From assembly GCF_000832015.1 (NCBI RefSeq), contig NZ_JXCJ01000001.1:2790631-2854630 (forward strand): DNA of 64,000 bases, in the 5' to 3' direction. A program made the position numbers and the translations under genes. The notes beneath the pieces are model-generated. The model saw only the letters and a program-made list of their open reading frames with translations, did not search any database and was not told the origin of the DNA. Positions 18,855 to 28,342 of the stretch are shown here, piece after piece. Numbering within the stretch: the stretch's first letter is position 1; each line of letters starts with the position of its first letter. The stretch is from Gilvimarinus agarilyticus. Its GTDB lineage: Bacteria; Pseudomonadota; Gammaproteobacteria; Pseudomonadales; Cellvibrionaceae.

Positions 18855-20759
18855 TTAAAGCAACAAACGACGTACGTCGGCGATTACCGCGGTTAAATAA
18901 GTAAAGAAGCGCCCGGCATCGGCACCGTTAATAGCGCGGTGATCGTAAGACAGAGCCAGCGGCAACATGTTGCGTGGGATAAACTCACTACCGTTCCAAA
19001 CAGGTTTCATTTGCGCCTTAGAGACCCCCAAAATGGCCACCTCAGGGGCGTTGACGATGGGTGTAAAGCCATTGCCACCCATGGCGCCCAAGCTTGAAAT
19101 GGTAAAACAACCGCCCTGCATATCGGCCGCGGTTAGCTTGCCATCGCGCGCTTTTTTAACAATTGCGCTAAAGTCGTCGGCCAGTTCCCACAGGCCTTTT
19201 TTGTCGACATCGCGAATCACCGGCACCATCAAACCGTTTGGCGTATCAACAGCAACACCAATGTGCACGTATTTCTTCTGCACGATATGCTCGCCGTCGT
19301 GATGCATCGAGACGTTAAAGCTTGGCTCAGCCACCAGGGCGGCCGCACAGGCTTTCAGCAAAAATGGCAGTGGCGTTAACTTACTGCCACGCTTTTCGGC
19401 CTCTGCTTTAAGCCCTTTGCGGAAGGCTTCAAGCTCGGTGATGTCGGCGTCATCCCACTGAGTAACGTGCGGAATGTTAAGCCAGTTACGCACCATGTTG
19501 TCAGCGGTAAGCTTCTTCACCTTGCTCATCTTCACGGTTTCGATCTCACCAAACTTGGCAAAATCAACCGCAGGGATAGCCGGAATACCCGAGCCGCCAC
19601 CGGCCGGGGCTTTACCCGACTGGCTCGCAGTAACAATGTTTTTCACATAATCACGGGTATCGTCTTTTGTCACACGGCCACGCGGCCCGCTGCCTTTTAC
19701 TTTTTTCAGATCAACGCCTAGCTGACGGGCTAACTTGCGCACCGCAGGGCCGGCGTATACCTCAGATGAGTTCACCACCTCGACGTTGTCGGCGGTTACC
19801 GGTGAACCGGCAGAGGTTTTAGCCGCGCTTGGTGCTGCAGCGCTGGTTTGCGGTGCGGCAGACTCGGCTTTAGGAGCAGCCGGTGCGGCCGACTCAACTT
19901 CCATCTCGCAAATGGCATCGCCCTGAGACAGTTTATCGCCATCTTTAACCAGTACCTTGGTCACTTTACCGGCGCTTGGCGCTGGAATTTCCATAGACGC
20001 TTTATCGGTTTCCAGTACGATCAGCGTATCGCCTTCACCGATTTCGTCCCCGGCACTTATAGAAATCTCGATAACCGCCGCGCCTTCGGAGCCGCCGATA
20101 TCTGGTACAGGCACGGTTTCGACGGAAGTACCACCCGCGGCAGGCGCAGGTTCTGACGCCGAATCAGACTCAGCCGGCGCTGGCGCCGACTCCTCTGCAG
20201 CGCCACCGGTCATGACGCCTAGCTTGTCACCCTGGGATACTTTATCGCCCTCTTTTAAATCGATGCTAACGATTTTGCCACTGGCCGGGGCCGGCACTTC
20301 CAAAGAGGCTTTGTCGGTTTCCAGCACAACCAGCGAGTCACCTTCGCTAACCTCATCACCAGCGGCCACACAGATCTCAATAACATCGACGTTATCAGAG
20401 CCACCGAGGTCGGGGATGGTAATGGTTTGCTCAGCCGAACCCGTCGCGGCCTTAGGTGCAGGCTCCGCTGCCGGCTCGCTTTTGGCGGGCGCCTCAGTTT
20501 CTTTTGCAGGGGTGTCTTCACCTTCTGCCTCAACTTCAACAATAACGTCTCCTTCCGAGACCTTATCGCCCTCTTTCACTTTTATTGCCGTTACTTTACC
20601 GGCAACGGTGCTCGGTATCTCCATCGAGGCCTTATCGGTCTCCAACACCAACAGCGAATCATCGACTGCAACGGTATCGCCAACGGCGACCGAAATTTCA
20701 ATGACATCTACATTTTCCGAGCCGCCAATATCGGGGACTTTAATCGATTCAATTGCCAC
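18855..20759 (-). CDS. aceF: pyruvate dehydrogenase E2, dihydrolipoamide acetyltransferase
   Basis: Core of the pyruvate dehydrogenase complex; moves acetyl groups from E1 to CoA through swinging lipoyl arms. The 634 aa protein has three lipoyl domains with the modified lysines in ETDKAS at K43, K150 and K253, joined by Ala/Pro/Glu linkers, then a peripheral subunit-binding domain (AGPAVRKLARQLGVDL, GSGPRGRVTKDD; about 335-375) and the catalytic domain ending SYDHRAINGADAGRFF with H607 in the DHRxxNG motif. Three lipoyl domains is the E. coli arrangement. It follows aceE by 107 bases. No lpd gene for E3 follows; it must be elsewhere. Confidence 0.97.
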   Translation of the reverse strand: MAIESIKVPDIGGSENVDVIEISVAVGDTVAVDDSLLVLETDKASMEIPSTVAGKVTAIKVKEGDKVSEGDVIVEVEAEGEDTPAKETEAPAKSEPAAEPAPKAATGSAEQTITIPDLGGSDNVDVIEICVAAGDEVSEGDSLVVLETDKASLEVPAPASGKIVSIDLKEGDKVSQGDKLGVMTGGAAEESAPAPAESDSASEPAPAAGGTSVETVPVPDIGGSEGAAVIEISISAGDEIGEGDTLIVLETDKASMEIPAPSAGKVTKVLVKDGDKLSQGDAICEMEVESAAPAAPKAESAAPQTSAAAPSAAKTSAGSPVTADNVEVVNSSEVYAGPAVRKLARQLGVDLKKVKGSGPRGRVTKDDTRDYVKNIVTASQSGKAPAGGGSGIPAIPAVDFAKFGEIETVKMSKVKKLTADNMVRNWLNIPHVTQWDDADITELEAFRKGLKAEAEKRGSKLTPLPFLLKACAAALVAEPSFNVSMHHDGEHIVQKKYVHIGVAVDTPNGLMVPVIRDVDKKGLWELADDFSAIVKKARDGKLTAADMQGGCFTISSLGAMGGNGFTPIVNAPEVAILGVSKAQMKPVWNGSEFIPRNMLPLALSYDHRAINGADAGRFFTYLTAVIADVRRLLL

Positions 20760-20866
20760 GGTAACTCCTCGCTACTTTTTTAATCCGTCCCAGCTTGTGG
20801 CTGTGACTTTCGTTATCCATTGATCTTGCAGGGCGCACCAGCGCCCCACTTGTCGCGGGTAGGCGA

Positions 20867-23518
20867 CTATACGGTCAATGGATCGGCTTTATCTGGATCA
20901 ATACCAAACTGTTTAATCGCCTTGGCTACGACGTCGGCTTTGATTTTGCCTTGATCGGCCAAAGACTTCAGTGCAGCGACCACAATAAACTGGCTGTCTA
21001 CCTCGAAGAAGTGACGCAGTTTTTGGCGTGAGTCACTGCGACCGAAACCGTCGGTACCCAGCACTTGATAATCGCCCGGGATAAACGCACGCAATTGTTC
21101 TGCGTAGTTTTTCATGTAATCGGTGGCGATGATAAACGGCCCTTCCTGAGACTCTAACACCTCAGTGACGTAGGCTTTACGCGGTGTTTCGGTCGGGTGC
21201 AACAGGTTCCAGCGAGCGGTCGCCTGACCTTCACGGGTCAGCTCGTTGACACTGGTCACACTCCAGATATCAGCCTCGACACTAAAGTCGTTGCGCAGCA
21301 TTTCGGCGGCGGCAATCACTTCGTTCAAGATTGTGCCCGAGCCCATTAACTGAACACGGTTTTTCTTCTTGCTGGTGCCTTTTTCAAGCTGATAAATACC
21401 TTTGATGATGCCCTCTTCTACGCCTTCTGGCATGTCGGGGTGAACGTAGTTCTCGTTCATCAAGGTAATGTAGTAGTAGCAGTTTTCTTTGTCCTGATAC
21501 ATGCGCTTCAGGCCATCCTGCACAACTACCGCTACTTCGTAGGAGAAGGTTGGGTCGTAGCTGCGACAGTTAGGAATAGTGTTAGCCAAAATGTGGCTGT
21601 GACCATCTTGGTGCTGCAAGCCTTCACCGTTAAGGGTCGTGCGCCCTGCTGTACCACCCAGCAAAAAGCCGCGCGCCTGCGCATCGCCCGCCAACCAGGC
21701 TAAATCGCCAATGCGCTGGAAGCCGAACATTGAGTAGTAAATATAGAACGGCAGCAACGGTTGCGCGTGGTTGCTGTACGAGGTCGCGGCCGCAACCCAG
21801 GCCGCCATGGCGCCCGCTTCGTTGATACCCTCTTCGAGGATCTGGCCTTTCTCGTCCTCTTTGTAGTACATGATCTGGCCGGCGTCTTGCGGGGTGTACT
21901 TCTGGCCAAAGGCCGAGTAGATACCCACCTGACGGAACATGCCCTCCATACCAAAAGTACGGGCTTCGTCCGGTACAATCGGCACCACTTGCTTACCAAT
22001 CTGCTTGTCTTTGAGCAGCGTATTCAACACGCGCACAAACGCCATGGTGGTCGAGATCTCACGCTCGCCGGTGCCTTTAAGCTGGGCTTTAAAGGCATCC
22101 AGGGCCGGAATCGGCAAGGCTTCAAAGTCAGACTTACGCGACGGTAAATAACCATCCAATGTGCGACGGCGCTCTTGCAGGTATTGCATCTCGGCGCTGT
22201 CATCGGCTGGACGATAGTAAGGAATCGACTCCAGATCTTTGTCGTCGATTGGAATATTAAAACGATCGCGGAAGGTTTTGAGTGCATCGATGTCGAGCTT
22301 TTTAACCTGGTGCGCGTTATTAACCGCTTCACCGGTTGGGCCCATGCCATAACCTTTAACCGTTTGCGCCAGAACCACGGTGGGCTGACCTTTGGTGTTA
22401 ACGGCGTTGTGGTAGGCGTTGTACACTTTGTGAGCGTCGTGACCGCCGCGCGCCAGGCGCAGGATCTGATCGTCGGTCATATCTTTAACCAACTCTAACA
22501 GCTCAGGGTACTTACCAAAGAAGTGCTCACGGGTGTAAGCGCCGCCGTTGGCTTTGTAGTTTTGCATCTCGCCATCAACCACTTCGTCCATGCGCTTTTG
22601 CAGCAAGCCGGTGGTGTCTTTCTCTAGCAGCTCGTCCCAGCCGCCGCCCCACAAGACTTTAACCACGTTCCAGCCGGCACCGCGGAATACGCCTTCGAGC
22701 TCTTGTACGATTTTGCCGTTACCACGTACCGGGCCATCCAAACGCTGCAAGTTACAGTTGATCACGAAAATCAGGTTGTCGAGCTGCTCACGGCCGGCCA
22801 AAGCAATGGCCCCTAAGCTTTCTGGCTCGTCACACTCCCCGTCACCCAAGAAGGCCCAAATTTTACGGTCGCCTTTCTCGATTAGCTCGCGCTGATCCAT
22901 ATAGCGCATAACTTGCGCTTGATAGATAGCACCGATTGGGCCAAGACCCATAGAAACAGTGGGAAACTGCCAGTAGTCGGGCATTAACCAAGGGTGTGGG
23001 TAAGATGACAAGCCTTTGCCGTCAACTTCACGGCGGAAGTTATCCAGCTGATCTTCTGTCAGGCGCCCTTCAACAAACGAGCGCGCGTACATGCCCGGCG
23101 AGCTGTGGCCCTGAAAGTAAACCAAATCGCCCGGCTTATCGCCGTCGTTACCACGGAAGAAGTGGTTAAAACCTACCTCGTATAGGGTTGCGGCCGAGGA
23201 GAATGAAGCGATATGACCGCCCAACTCATCATCATTTTTATTGGCGCGCACCACCATCGCAATAGCGTTCCAGCGAATAATCGAGCGGATTTTTTGCTCG
23301 ATGTAGTGATCGCCGGGGCTTTGAATTTCTTTAGAGGTAGGAATGGTGTTGCGGTAAGGGGTGGTGATAGCGGAAGGCTGATCAATGCCGTGGTCTGCTG
23401 CAGACTCGGACAAGCTCTTCAGAAGAAATGCGGCACGCTCTTTCCCCACGTGACGAACTACAGAATCGAGGGCTTCACGCCACTCCCGGGTTTCCAGAGC
23501 ATCAATATCTTCTATCAT
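20867..23518 (-). CDS. aceE: pyruvate dehydrogenase E1, homodimeric type
   Basis: Thiamine-diphosphate enzyme that decarboxylates pyruvate and loads the acetyl group onto the E2 lipoyl arm. 883 aa, the single-chain (alpha2) form of gammaproteobacteria. The ThDP/Mg motif is clear: GDGECDEPES followed about 25 residues later by INCNLQRLDGP. Other family segments are FQGHSSPGMYARSF near residue 145 and the C-terminal GTDGFGRSDSRQKLRHFFEV. GAGGAG lies before the ATG. First gene of the aceE-aceF operon; no pdhR-type regulator is adjacent. Confidence 0.97.
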   Translation of the reverse strand: MIEDIDALETREWREALDSVVRHVGKERAAFLLKSLSESAADHGIDQPSAITTPYRNTIPTSKEIQSPGDHYIEQKIRSIIRWNAIAMVVRANKNDDELGGHIASFSSAATLYEVGFNHFFRGNDGDKPGDLVYFQGHSSPGMYARSFVEGRLTEDQLDNFRREVDGKGLSSYPHPWLMPDYWQFPTVSMGLGPIGAIYQAQVMRYMDQRELIEKGDRKIWAFLGDGECDEPESLGAIALAGREQLDNLIFVINCNLQRLDGPVRGNGKIVQELEGVFRGAGWNVVKVLWGGGWDELLEKDTTGLLQKRMDEVVDGEMQNYKANGGAYTREHFFGKYPELLELVKDMTDDQILRLARGGHDAHKVYNAYHNAVNTKGQPTVVLAQTVKGYGMGPTGEAVNNAHQVKKLDIDALKTFRDRFNIPIDDKDLESIPYYRPADDSAEMQYLQERRRTLDGYLPSRKSDFEALPIPALDAFKAQLKGTGEREISTTMAFVRVLNTLLKDKQIGKQVVPIVPDEARTFGMEGMFRQVGIYSAFGQKYTPQDAGQIMYYKEDEKGQILEEGINEAGAMAAWVAAATSYSNHAQPLLPFYIYYSMFGFQRIGDLAWLAGDAQARGFLLGGTAGRTTLNGEGLQHQDGHSHILANTIPNCRSYDPTFSYEVAVVVQDGLKRMYQDKENCYYYITLMNENYVHPDMPEGVEEGIIKGIYQLEKGTSKKKNRVQLMGSGTILNEVIAAAEMLRNDFSVEADIWSVTSVNELTREGQATARWNLLHPTETPRKAYVTEVLESQEGPFIIATDYMKNYAEQLRAFIPGDYQVLGTDGFGRSDSRQKLRHFFEVDSQFIVVAALKSLADQGKIKADVVAKAIKQFGIDPDKADPLTV

Positions 23519-23797
23519 CTAATTCTCCTCAGTCATGCGCCTTTTGAGCACATTTGGACACAGCGTTAACACCAACGCAGACCGTACCTGGCAGGATAGC
23601 TACCAGTGGCCTCGCCCCATTACGTTGTCGCTATATTAGGGTTAAACGTGGCGATTACCCCAATACTGGGGCCCAAAAAATGCGCGAATTTTTACATATT
23701 TACGGGATTTTTGCTAGTCCCGCGACATGACAGCCACGACACTACCAACATCGGTATGCATTTTGCTCAGACAGGACAAATTTCAAACAGGTCCAGC
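23519..23797 (-). promoter_or_regulatory. aceE upstream region with a palindrome
   Basis: Noncoding region before aceE. It contains CCCCA-ATAC-TGGGG (23658-23671), a perfect 5-bp inverted repeat. On the minus strand the TTGGGG half could be a -35 box with TAATAT (-10) 19 bases further on, about 120 bases before the ATG. A regulator bound at the palindrome would control aceEF. It is not the PdhR consensus (ATTGGTnnnACCAAT). Promoter call is tentative. Confidence 0.35.
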
Positions 23798-23829
23798 AAA
23801 AAAACGCCCTAATATGCAGCATTTAGGGC
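23798..23829 (-). terminator. rho-independent terminator of the M16-like gene
   Basis: On the minus strand GCCCTAA (23829-23823) pairs with TTAGGGC (23812-23806) and is followed by GTTTTTTT. The first arm contains the TAA stop codon of the M16-like gene, so the terminating ribosome would cover the stem. Confidence 0.85.
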
Positions 23830-26750
23830 AGTACGGGGCCTTTTAGCGGAGTTGACCGCAGGTGTCCCCAGTACTCAGAGCGTGCCTGTTGATCCTCGCT
23901 GCTAGTATTTGACCCGTCCCCACGTTGCATTAGAACCAAGGCACCCGGCACTTGTCTGGCTAACGCTACACGGTACATGTGCGACTCAGCGGCCGTCGCT
24001 TTGTTGAGCGCCGCCGTAACGGCCTCGTTAGTAACACGACTATCCAGTAGTTCCCGCCAAAGCGCTAAACTTTGCTCTCGCCGGCCCGCGTTGTGATCAC
24101 TCGCCAGGCGCTGCTTAACAACGGTTTTGGCGACCTCCAGGTTGGTATTCGCTCTGCTATGGGCAAGCTCAGCCGCTACAAATGCTCGTAGCGCGTGCGG
24201 GGTGACCTCGGCCCCCGGGGCGTAGACTACTAGAGCAGGCCTTCCGGCTAGCACCCAATCAAACACCGTGATTTGGCCTTGATCGAGCTCTGCCTCTGCT
24301 CCGGCAGCTAATGGTTCTGACTCCGGGGCAGCCTCAGTGCCCGCAATAGGCTCAGCCAGGGGTACCACCGGCACATCAAACGCGGGCTCTGCGGCTTCCG
24401 CAAAAGCTGACTCTCGCGCCCTCGCCGCTGAATCACGCATTAACTGGGCTGCCAGCATCACTTCGGCATAATCCGCGGCCGTTGCGCCCTGCCCCTGTAG
24501 GTACAAAGCGCTGCCGTCAAGCTTGTCACTGCTAAAATTAGCGCCGGCATCGGCCTTTAAGCGGCCATATAACGAAGCGGGGGGCGCCTTGGCTTTATCG
24601 TGTAACAAATAATGCTCACTCAGCGCCGCAAGACGCTGGGCCTCCTGACGATACAGATTGCCATAAAACAACACATTGAGCGCCGCCACACGATAGTGGG
24701 AATGATTAAAGTCTTTAAGCTGTTCTAGGGTAATACCTGAGAGCGCCGCTAATCGCTCAGACCGAGTGCGGCCCGGGCGATAGTGAAGCGCGGCAACCTG
24801 CTCGCCCAGCACCCCCTCTACGGTGCTCGGACCACGACTTAACCGTTCACTTAAGATCCGTTTGGCCCGTTTGAAGCGGCGTTCGTCAAGCTCTACGTCA
24901 TCAACCAGCTGACCGATACGGGTGAGCATCAAGCCCAGCTGAGTATTGTATCCATGGACGATGATATCCACCCCCAATGCGTGGGAATCAACACTAAAAT
25001 CTACCCCCGCCAAGTGGGCGGCAAACGCTTTCTCGCTCAGCTCTTGGCGAATTAACTCGGTCATCAGCTCGGTGGCCGCCGCATGCGTCGCCGGCCCACC
25101 GGCAGCGGGAATCTCTAAGCGCAGCAATACCGAGGCGACTGGGCTGGTCACTTGGCCACGGCTAAACCAAGCGCGAAACCGGGGCCTACTAAACAACTCT
25201 ACCAACTCGTTGATGTCGGCCTTTTGCGAGCTGGGCAACATCGGCGGCTCTTTGCTGCTCAAGCGTGTCGGTAAAAAGTTGTTGGGCTCAGGAAAGTCCA
25301 ATTGGCGGCGCACTGTGACTTTAATTTCCGGCTGCATCTCACTGGCGGCGGCCACCGAGTAAGGCGTCAGCAACTCGGGGCTAAGCTGTTCTCCCGTCAC
25401 CTGCGCGGCCGACGTTAGACTAATTAGTACATTATCGCTGCGTAAAAAGTCCAAATAACGCCGTACTAAACGCTCATTAAAATCATTAAAGCGGTAGGGG
25501 CCAAAGAGCACATCGCGGGGGCGGTAATAATGCAGGGCGTGCGCCAATTGTGCCGAATCGCGTATCGCCGTCGCATCGCGGTAGCGAAAATCCAGTGCTG
25601 CGGCCCGCGCCAACTCCTGATGTCGCCAAGAGCGCAGCCCTCTAACACGGATTTGCTCGATCATATAAAACACCAACGCCACCACCTGATCCCTGGCCCG
25701 CACACCAAGCTCAGTTAGGTCTACCCGCACCTCATACAGCCCATCATAACGCGACTGCATACCCATACCGGTGTCGATAGCATCGGCCCACCCTAACGAC
25801 TGCAACAACGCCAACAAACTGCCTGGGCCCCCATCAGCAAGCAATCGCGACACCTCGGCCAATGGCTTGTCCGCATAAAGTGCCAAGGGGTTTGGCACCG
25901 GAAATAACAGCTGTAACTGAGGCTTTGAGGTATCGGCTTGAATCTGTACCTGTAGGGGAAGATCTTCAGGCTTAAACAGCGGGGGGTACTCGGTGGCCTG
26001 AGCATGATCAGCCGCGCTCGCCCCTAAGGACTCGAGTGCTTTGCTCACCAGTGCCTGTTGCTGCGCCAGCGGCATATTGGCAACCAACGCTAGACGGATT
26101 CGCTCTGGGGTATAAAAACGCTGGTAATTCTTTTTAAGCGCAGGGGCAACCGCTGGCAAAGGTGCAATACTGGCTGAGCCGCCCTGACGCCGGGCCATAG
26201 GGTGCTCGGCGTTAAACAGCGCGCTGTACACATCATCACGACGGTCAGTAAGGGTGGCCCCAAGGCCGGTGCGCATTTTGTTCGCCAATACATGCTGTGC
26301 TTGCTCGATGGCCTCTACCGAGAACTCTGCCCGGCCCACCACCTGACGCACAAACCCTGACAAGGCGCTAGACCATTCAGTCCCGGCTGTGCGCATATGG
26401 TATTCAGCGTGCTCCGGATAGATTGTGGCTACAATGGGCGAGTCGCCAGACAAGACCAAAGTCAGTAAGCGGTTGAGACCGGGTAATGCTGCAGGGTCCT
26501 GATTGCCCCCAGCTAAAACACTTAGCGTCCATTCGGCTTCAATGGCAGCAGGGTCACTCACCAACAACACCTGCACACCGTTATCGTACGCCAGCGCGCG
26601 ATACTCGCGCACATCTTCGGGGCTTTTGATGACCTCGTCGACCCGAAAGCCCTGATTCGAGGTCTCTGCCCACAAAGGCGCTGCCAGAAACGTTAGCAAC
26701 AACGCGAGCGAGGTCAACGCCCCCTTGAATCGGTTGCACACCCCGGGCAT
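23823..26750 (-). CDS. pitrilysin (M16)-like protein lacking the zinc motif, exported
   Basis: A 975 aa protein with a Sec signal peptide (MPGVCNRFKG, hydrophobic ALTSLALLLTFLAAPLWA, cleavage near residue 28), then the four-domain plan of pitrilysin-type M16 peptidases. The position of the inverted zinc site HXXEH (family GLAHFLEHM) reads GLNRLLTLVL at residues 91-100, so both His and the Glu are replaced (R94, T97, L98) and peptidase activity is not expected. An acidic Ala/Pro/Glu insert lies near residues 790-820. The ATG at 26750 overlaps the stop of the permease gene in TAATG; a longer frame to 26882 runs through that gene and is rejected. A binding or chaperone role in the periplasm is inference. 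Confidence 0.82.
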   Translation of the reverse strand: MPGVCNRFKGALTSLALLLTFLAAPLWAETSNQGFRVDEVIKSPEDVREYRALAYDNGVQVLLVSDPAAIEAEWTLSVLAGGNQDPAALPGLNRLLTLVLSGDSPIVATIYPEHAEYHMRTAGTEWSSALSGFVRQVVGRAEFSVEAIEQAQHVLANKMRTGLGATLTDRRDDVYSALFNAEHPMARRQGGSASIAPLPAVAPALKKNYQRFYTPERIRLALVANMPLAQQQALVSKALESLGASAADHAQATEYPPLFKPEDLPLQVQIQADTSKPQLQLLFPVPNPLALYADKPLAEVSRLLADGGPGSLLALLQSLGWADAIDTGMGMQSRYDGLYEVRVDLTELGVRARDQVVALVFYMIEQIRVRGLRSWRHQELARAAALDFRYRDATAIRDSAQLAHALHYYRPRDVLFGPYRFNDFNERLVRRYLDFLRSDNVLISLTSAAQVTGEQLSPELLTPYSVAAASEMQPEIKVTVRRQLDFPEPNNFLPTRLSSKEPPMLPSSQKADINELVELFSRPRFRAWFSRGQVTSPVASVLLRLEIPAAGGPATHAAATELMTELIRQELSEKAFAAHLAGVDFSVDSHALGVDIIVHGYNTQLGLMLTRIGQLVDDVELDERRFKRAKRILSERLSRGPSTVEGVLGEQVAALHYRPGRTRSERLAALSGITLEQLKDFNHSHYRVAALNVLFYGNLYRQEAQRLAALSEHYLLHDKAKAPPASLYGRLKADAGANFSSDKLDGSALYLQGQGATAADYAEVMLAAQLMRDSAARARESAFAEAAEPAFDVPVVPLAEPIAGTEAAPESEPLAAGAEAELDQGQITVFDWVLAGRPALVVYAPGAEVTPHALRAFVAAELAHSRANTNLEVAKTVVKQRLASDHNAGRREQSLALWRELLDSRVTNEAVTAALNKATAAESHMYRVALARQVPGALVLMQRGDGSNTSSEDQQARSEYWGHLRSTPLKGPVLP

Positions 26751-27847
26751 TACTGCGGCTCCGAGGTATCGGCGGCGGGTTTGACCTCTGACTCGACGGC
26801 GATGCCCATCGGCCAGGCGTACAAAATGGCTTTCACGAGCGTCGCCAATGGAATCGCGAAAAACACCCCCCAAAAGCCCCACATGCCGCCAAATACCAGT
26901 ACCGCCATAATAATGGCCACCGGGTGTAGATTTACCGCTTCAGAAAACAGCAAAGGCACAAGAATATTGCCGTCCACGCCCTGAATAATGGTGTAGATCA
27001 ACATCAAATAGAAAAACTCAGAACCCCAACCCCATTGAAAATAACCAATCATTGCCACCGGGATCGTCACCACCGCCGCGCCAATGTAGGGAATAACCAC
27101 CGATAGACCTACGGCAATCCCCATGAGGGCGGCGTAATTCAAACCGAGCAGAGCAAAGGCGATGTACGAAACGGTGCCAACAATTAAAATTTCTATGGTT
27201 TTGCCGCGCACATAATTGGCAATTTGCTGGTTCATCTCCCCCCAGATCTTGGTCATTACCGGGCGTTTTCTGGGCAAAAAGCTGGCAATCCAATCGGCAA
27301 TGAGCGAACTGTCTTTGAGAAAAAAGAACACCAGAATGGGCACCAGTACAAAGTACACCAGCACCGTCATCAAAATCGGCAAGCTACTCACCGAAAACGT
27401 CAGTACATTCTGCCCCATGCGACCAAACTCGGCGGTAATCGAGGCAATCAAATCTTCTACCTGAGCCGGCGAAACCAGATTGGGATAATTTTCCGGCAGT
27501 AACAGCAATACACTTTGCCACTCCCCAAGCATCCTGGGCACCTCGCCGAACAGCCGTGCCGACTGCTGCCAAAGCACCGGCAATAAAACCAGCAGCACCG
27601 AGGCGAGCATCAATAACAACAAGACGAAGGTAATGCTGACCGCGAGCCAGTGTGGCGCGCCCCACTCGCGCAAGCGGACGACCAACCCCTGCATTAAAAA
27701 CGCAATAATTATACTGGCGATCATGGGGGCTAACACGGCCCCCATAGTCAGGATCACCACCAGGCTGACGGCAATAATCACCACCAGCAAAACCGCCTCT
27801 TCGTCTGAGAAATAGCGGTCGATCCAACTGCGTACTATTTTCAGCAT
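26750..27847 (-). CDS. AI-2E/PerM family membrane protein
   Basis: A 365 aa inner-membrane protein with about eight hydrophobic segments, typical of the AI-2E/PerM family: SDEEAVLLVVIIAVSLVVILTMG at the start, the paired segments near 55-95, a central soluble part (LLLPENYPNLVSPAQVEDLIASI), and the C-terminal block GLSVVIPYIGAAVVTIPV and GNILVPLLFSEAVNLHPVAIIM. Members have been linked to export of AI-2 or to Na+/H+ exchange, so the substrate cannot be told. It lies between a TusA-like gene and the M16-like gene, overlapping the latter, in a minus-strand operon. Confidence 0.88.
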   Translation of the reverse strand: MLKIVRSWIDRYFSDEEAVLLVVIIAVSLVVILTMGAVLAPMIASIIIAFLMQGLVVRLREWGAPHWLAVSITFVLLLLMLASVLLVLLPVLWQQSARLFGEVPRMLGEWQSVLLLLPENYPNLVSPAQVEDLIASITAEFGRMGQNVLTFSVSSLPILMTVLVYFVLVPILVFFFLKDSSLIADWIASFLPRKRPVMTKIWGEMNQQIANYVRGKTIEILIVGTVSYIAFALLGLNYAALMGIAVGLSVVIPYIGAAVVTIPVAMIGYFQWGWGSEFFYLMLIYTIIQGVDGNILVPLLFSEAVNLHPVAIIMAVLVFGGMWGFWGVFFAIPLATLVKAILYAWPMGIAVESEVKPAADTSEPQ

Positions 27848-27872
27848 GGTTGTTTAACTCTCCGAATGAGCA

Positions 27873-28136
27873 TTACACCGCACCTCCTTTTTCAATCACG
27901 TAGAGGTATTCGTTATCGCGATCACTAAACTCAAGCATGCGATGGTTGGCAAGCGTTACATAGGCATGAAAATCTCTGACGGAGCCGGCATCGGTAGCAC
28001 GCACCTCAATACACGCCCCTACGGCCAAATCTCGCATGGCTTGCTTGGCCCGCAAAAGAGGCATGGGACAGCGCAACTCGCGGGCATCTACCAATACTCT
28101 AGTGGAGGGGGAACTGCTCGAATCAATCTTTGTCAT
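27873..28136 (-). CDS. TusA-family sulfur-carrier protein
   Basis: An 87 aa cytoplasmic protein of the TusA/SirA/YeeD family. The active cysteine is in LRCPMPLLRAKQAM, the CPxP motif, followed by the VRATDAGSVRDF segment. Family members pass persulfide sulfur to tRNA thiolation or molybdenum-cofactor enzymes; the homologue in this position in Pseudomonas affects nitrate respiration (as I recall). I took the ATG at 28136; a GTG at 28154 with GGGG upstream is also possible. It begins the minus-strand unit with the permease and the M16-like gene and is divergent from bepA. Confidence 0.85.
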   Translation of the reverse strand: MTKIDSSSSPSTRVLVDARELRCPMPLLRAKQAMRDLAVGACIEVRATDAGSVRDFHAYVTLANHRMLEFSDRDNEYLYVIEKGGAV

Positions 28137-28342
28137 ACCAGCTATCAAGCTCACATCTGCCCCGCCAGCGGCATCGCCGGAGGTGACCCGACATGCTAGT
28201 TAACATTGCCCGTGCGCACAAGTAGCACATTAAGGATTACGCTTGCAGGCGCGGCCCGCCATTAATGATACTATGCCCCAGATAAATCGACTAAACGCCG
28301 CGCAAGGCTGCGGCTTTGTGTGCCCGAAGAGACTGAGTCACT

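Noticed and set aside
18855-20759. Three similar DNA blocks that look like direct repeats
   Set aside because: They are the coding sequences of the three lipoyl domains of AceF, a protein-level repeat and not a mobile or CRISPR repeat.
19957-20823. 288-codon open frame on the plus strand opposite aceF
   Set aside because: It mirrors the Ala/Glu/Lys-rich lipoyl and linker repeats of aceF; its Ser/Ala/Pro composition is a codon shadow and it has no family signature or start signal.
26751-26882. Extension of the M16-like gene into the permease gene
   Set aside because: The signal peptide starts at the ATG at 26750; the upstream residues (basic, RRR-rich) are the permease gene read in another frame.
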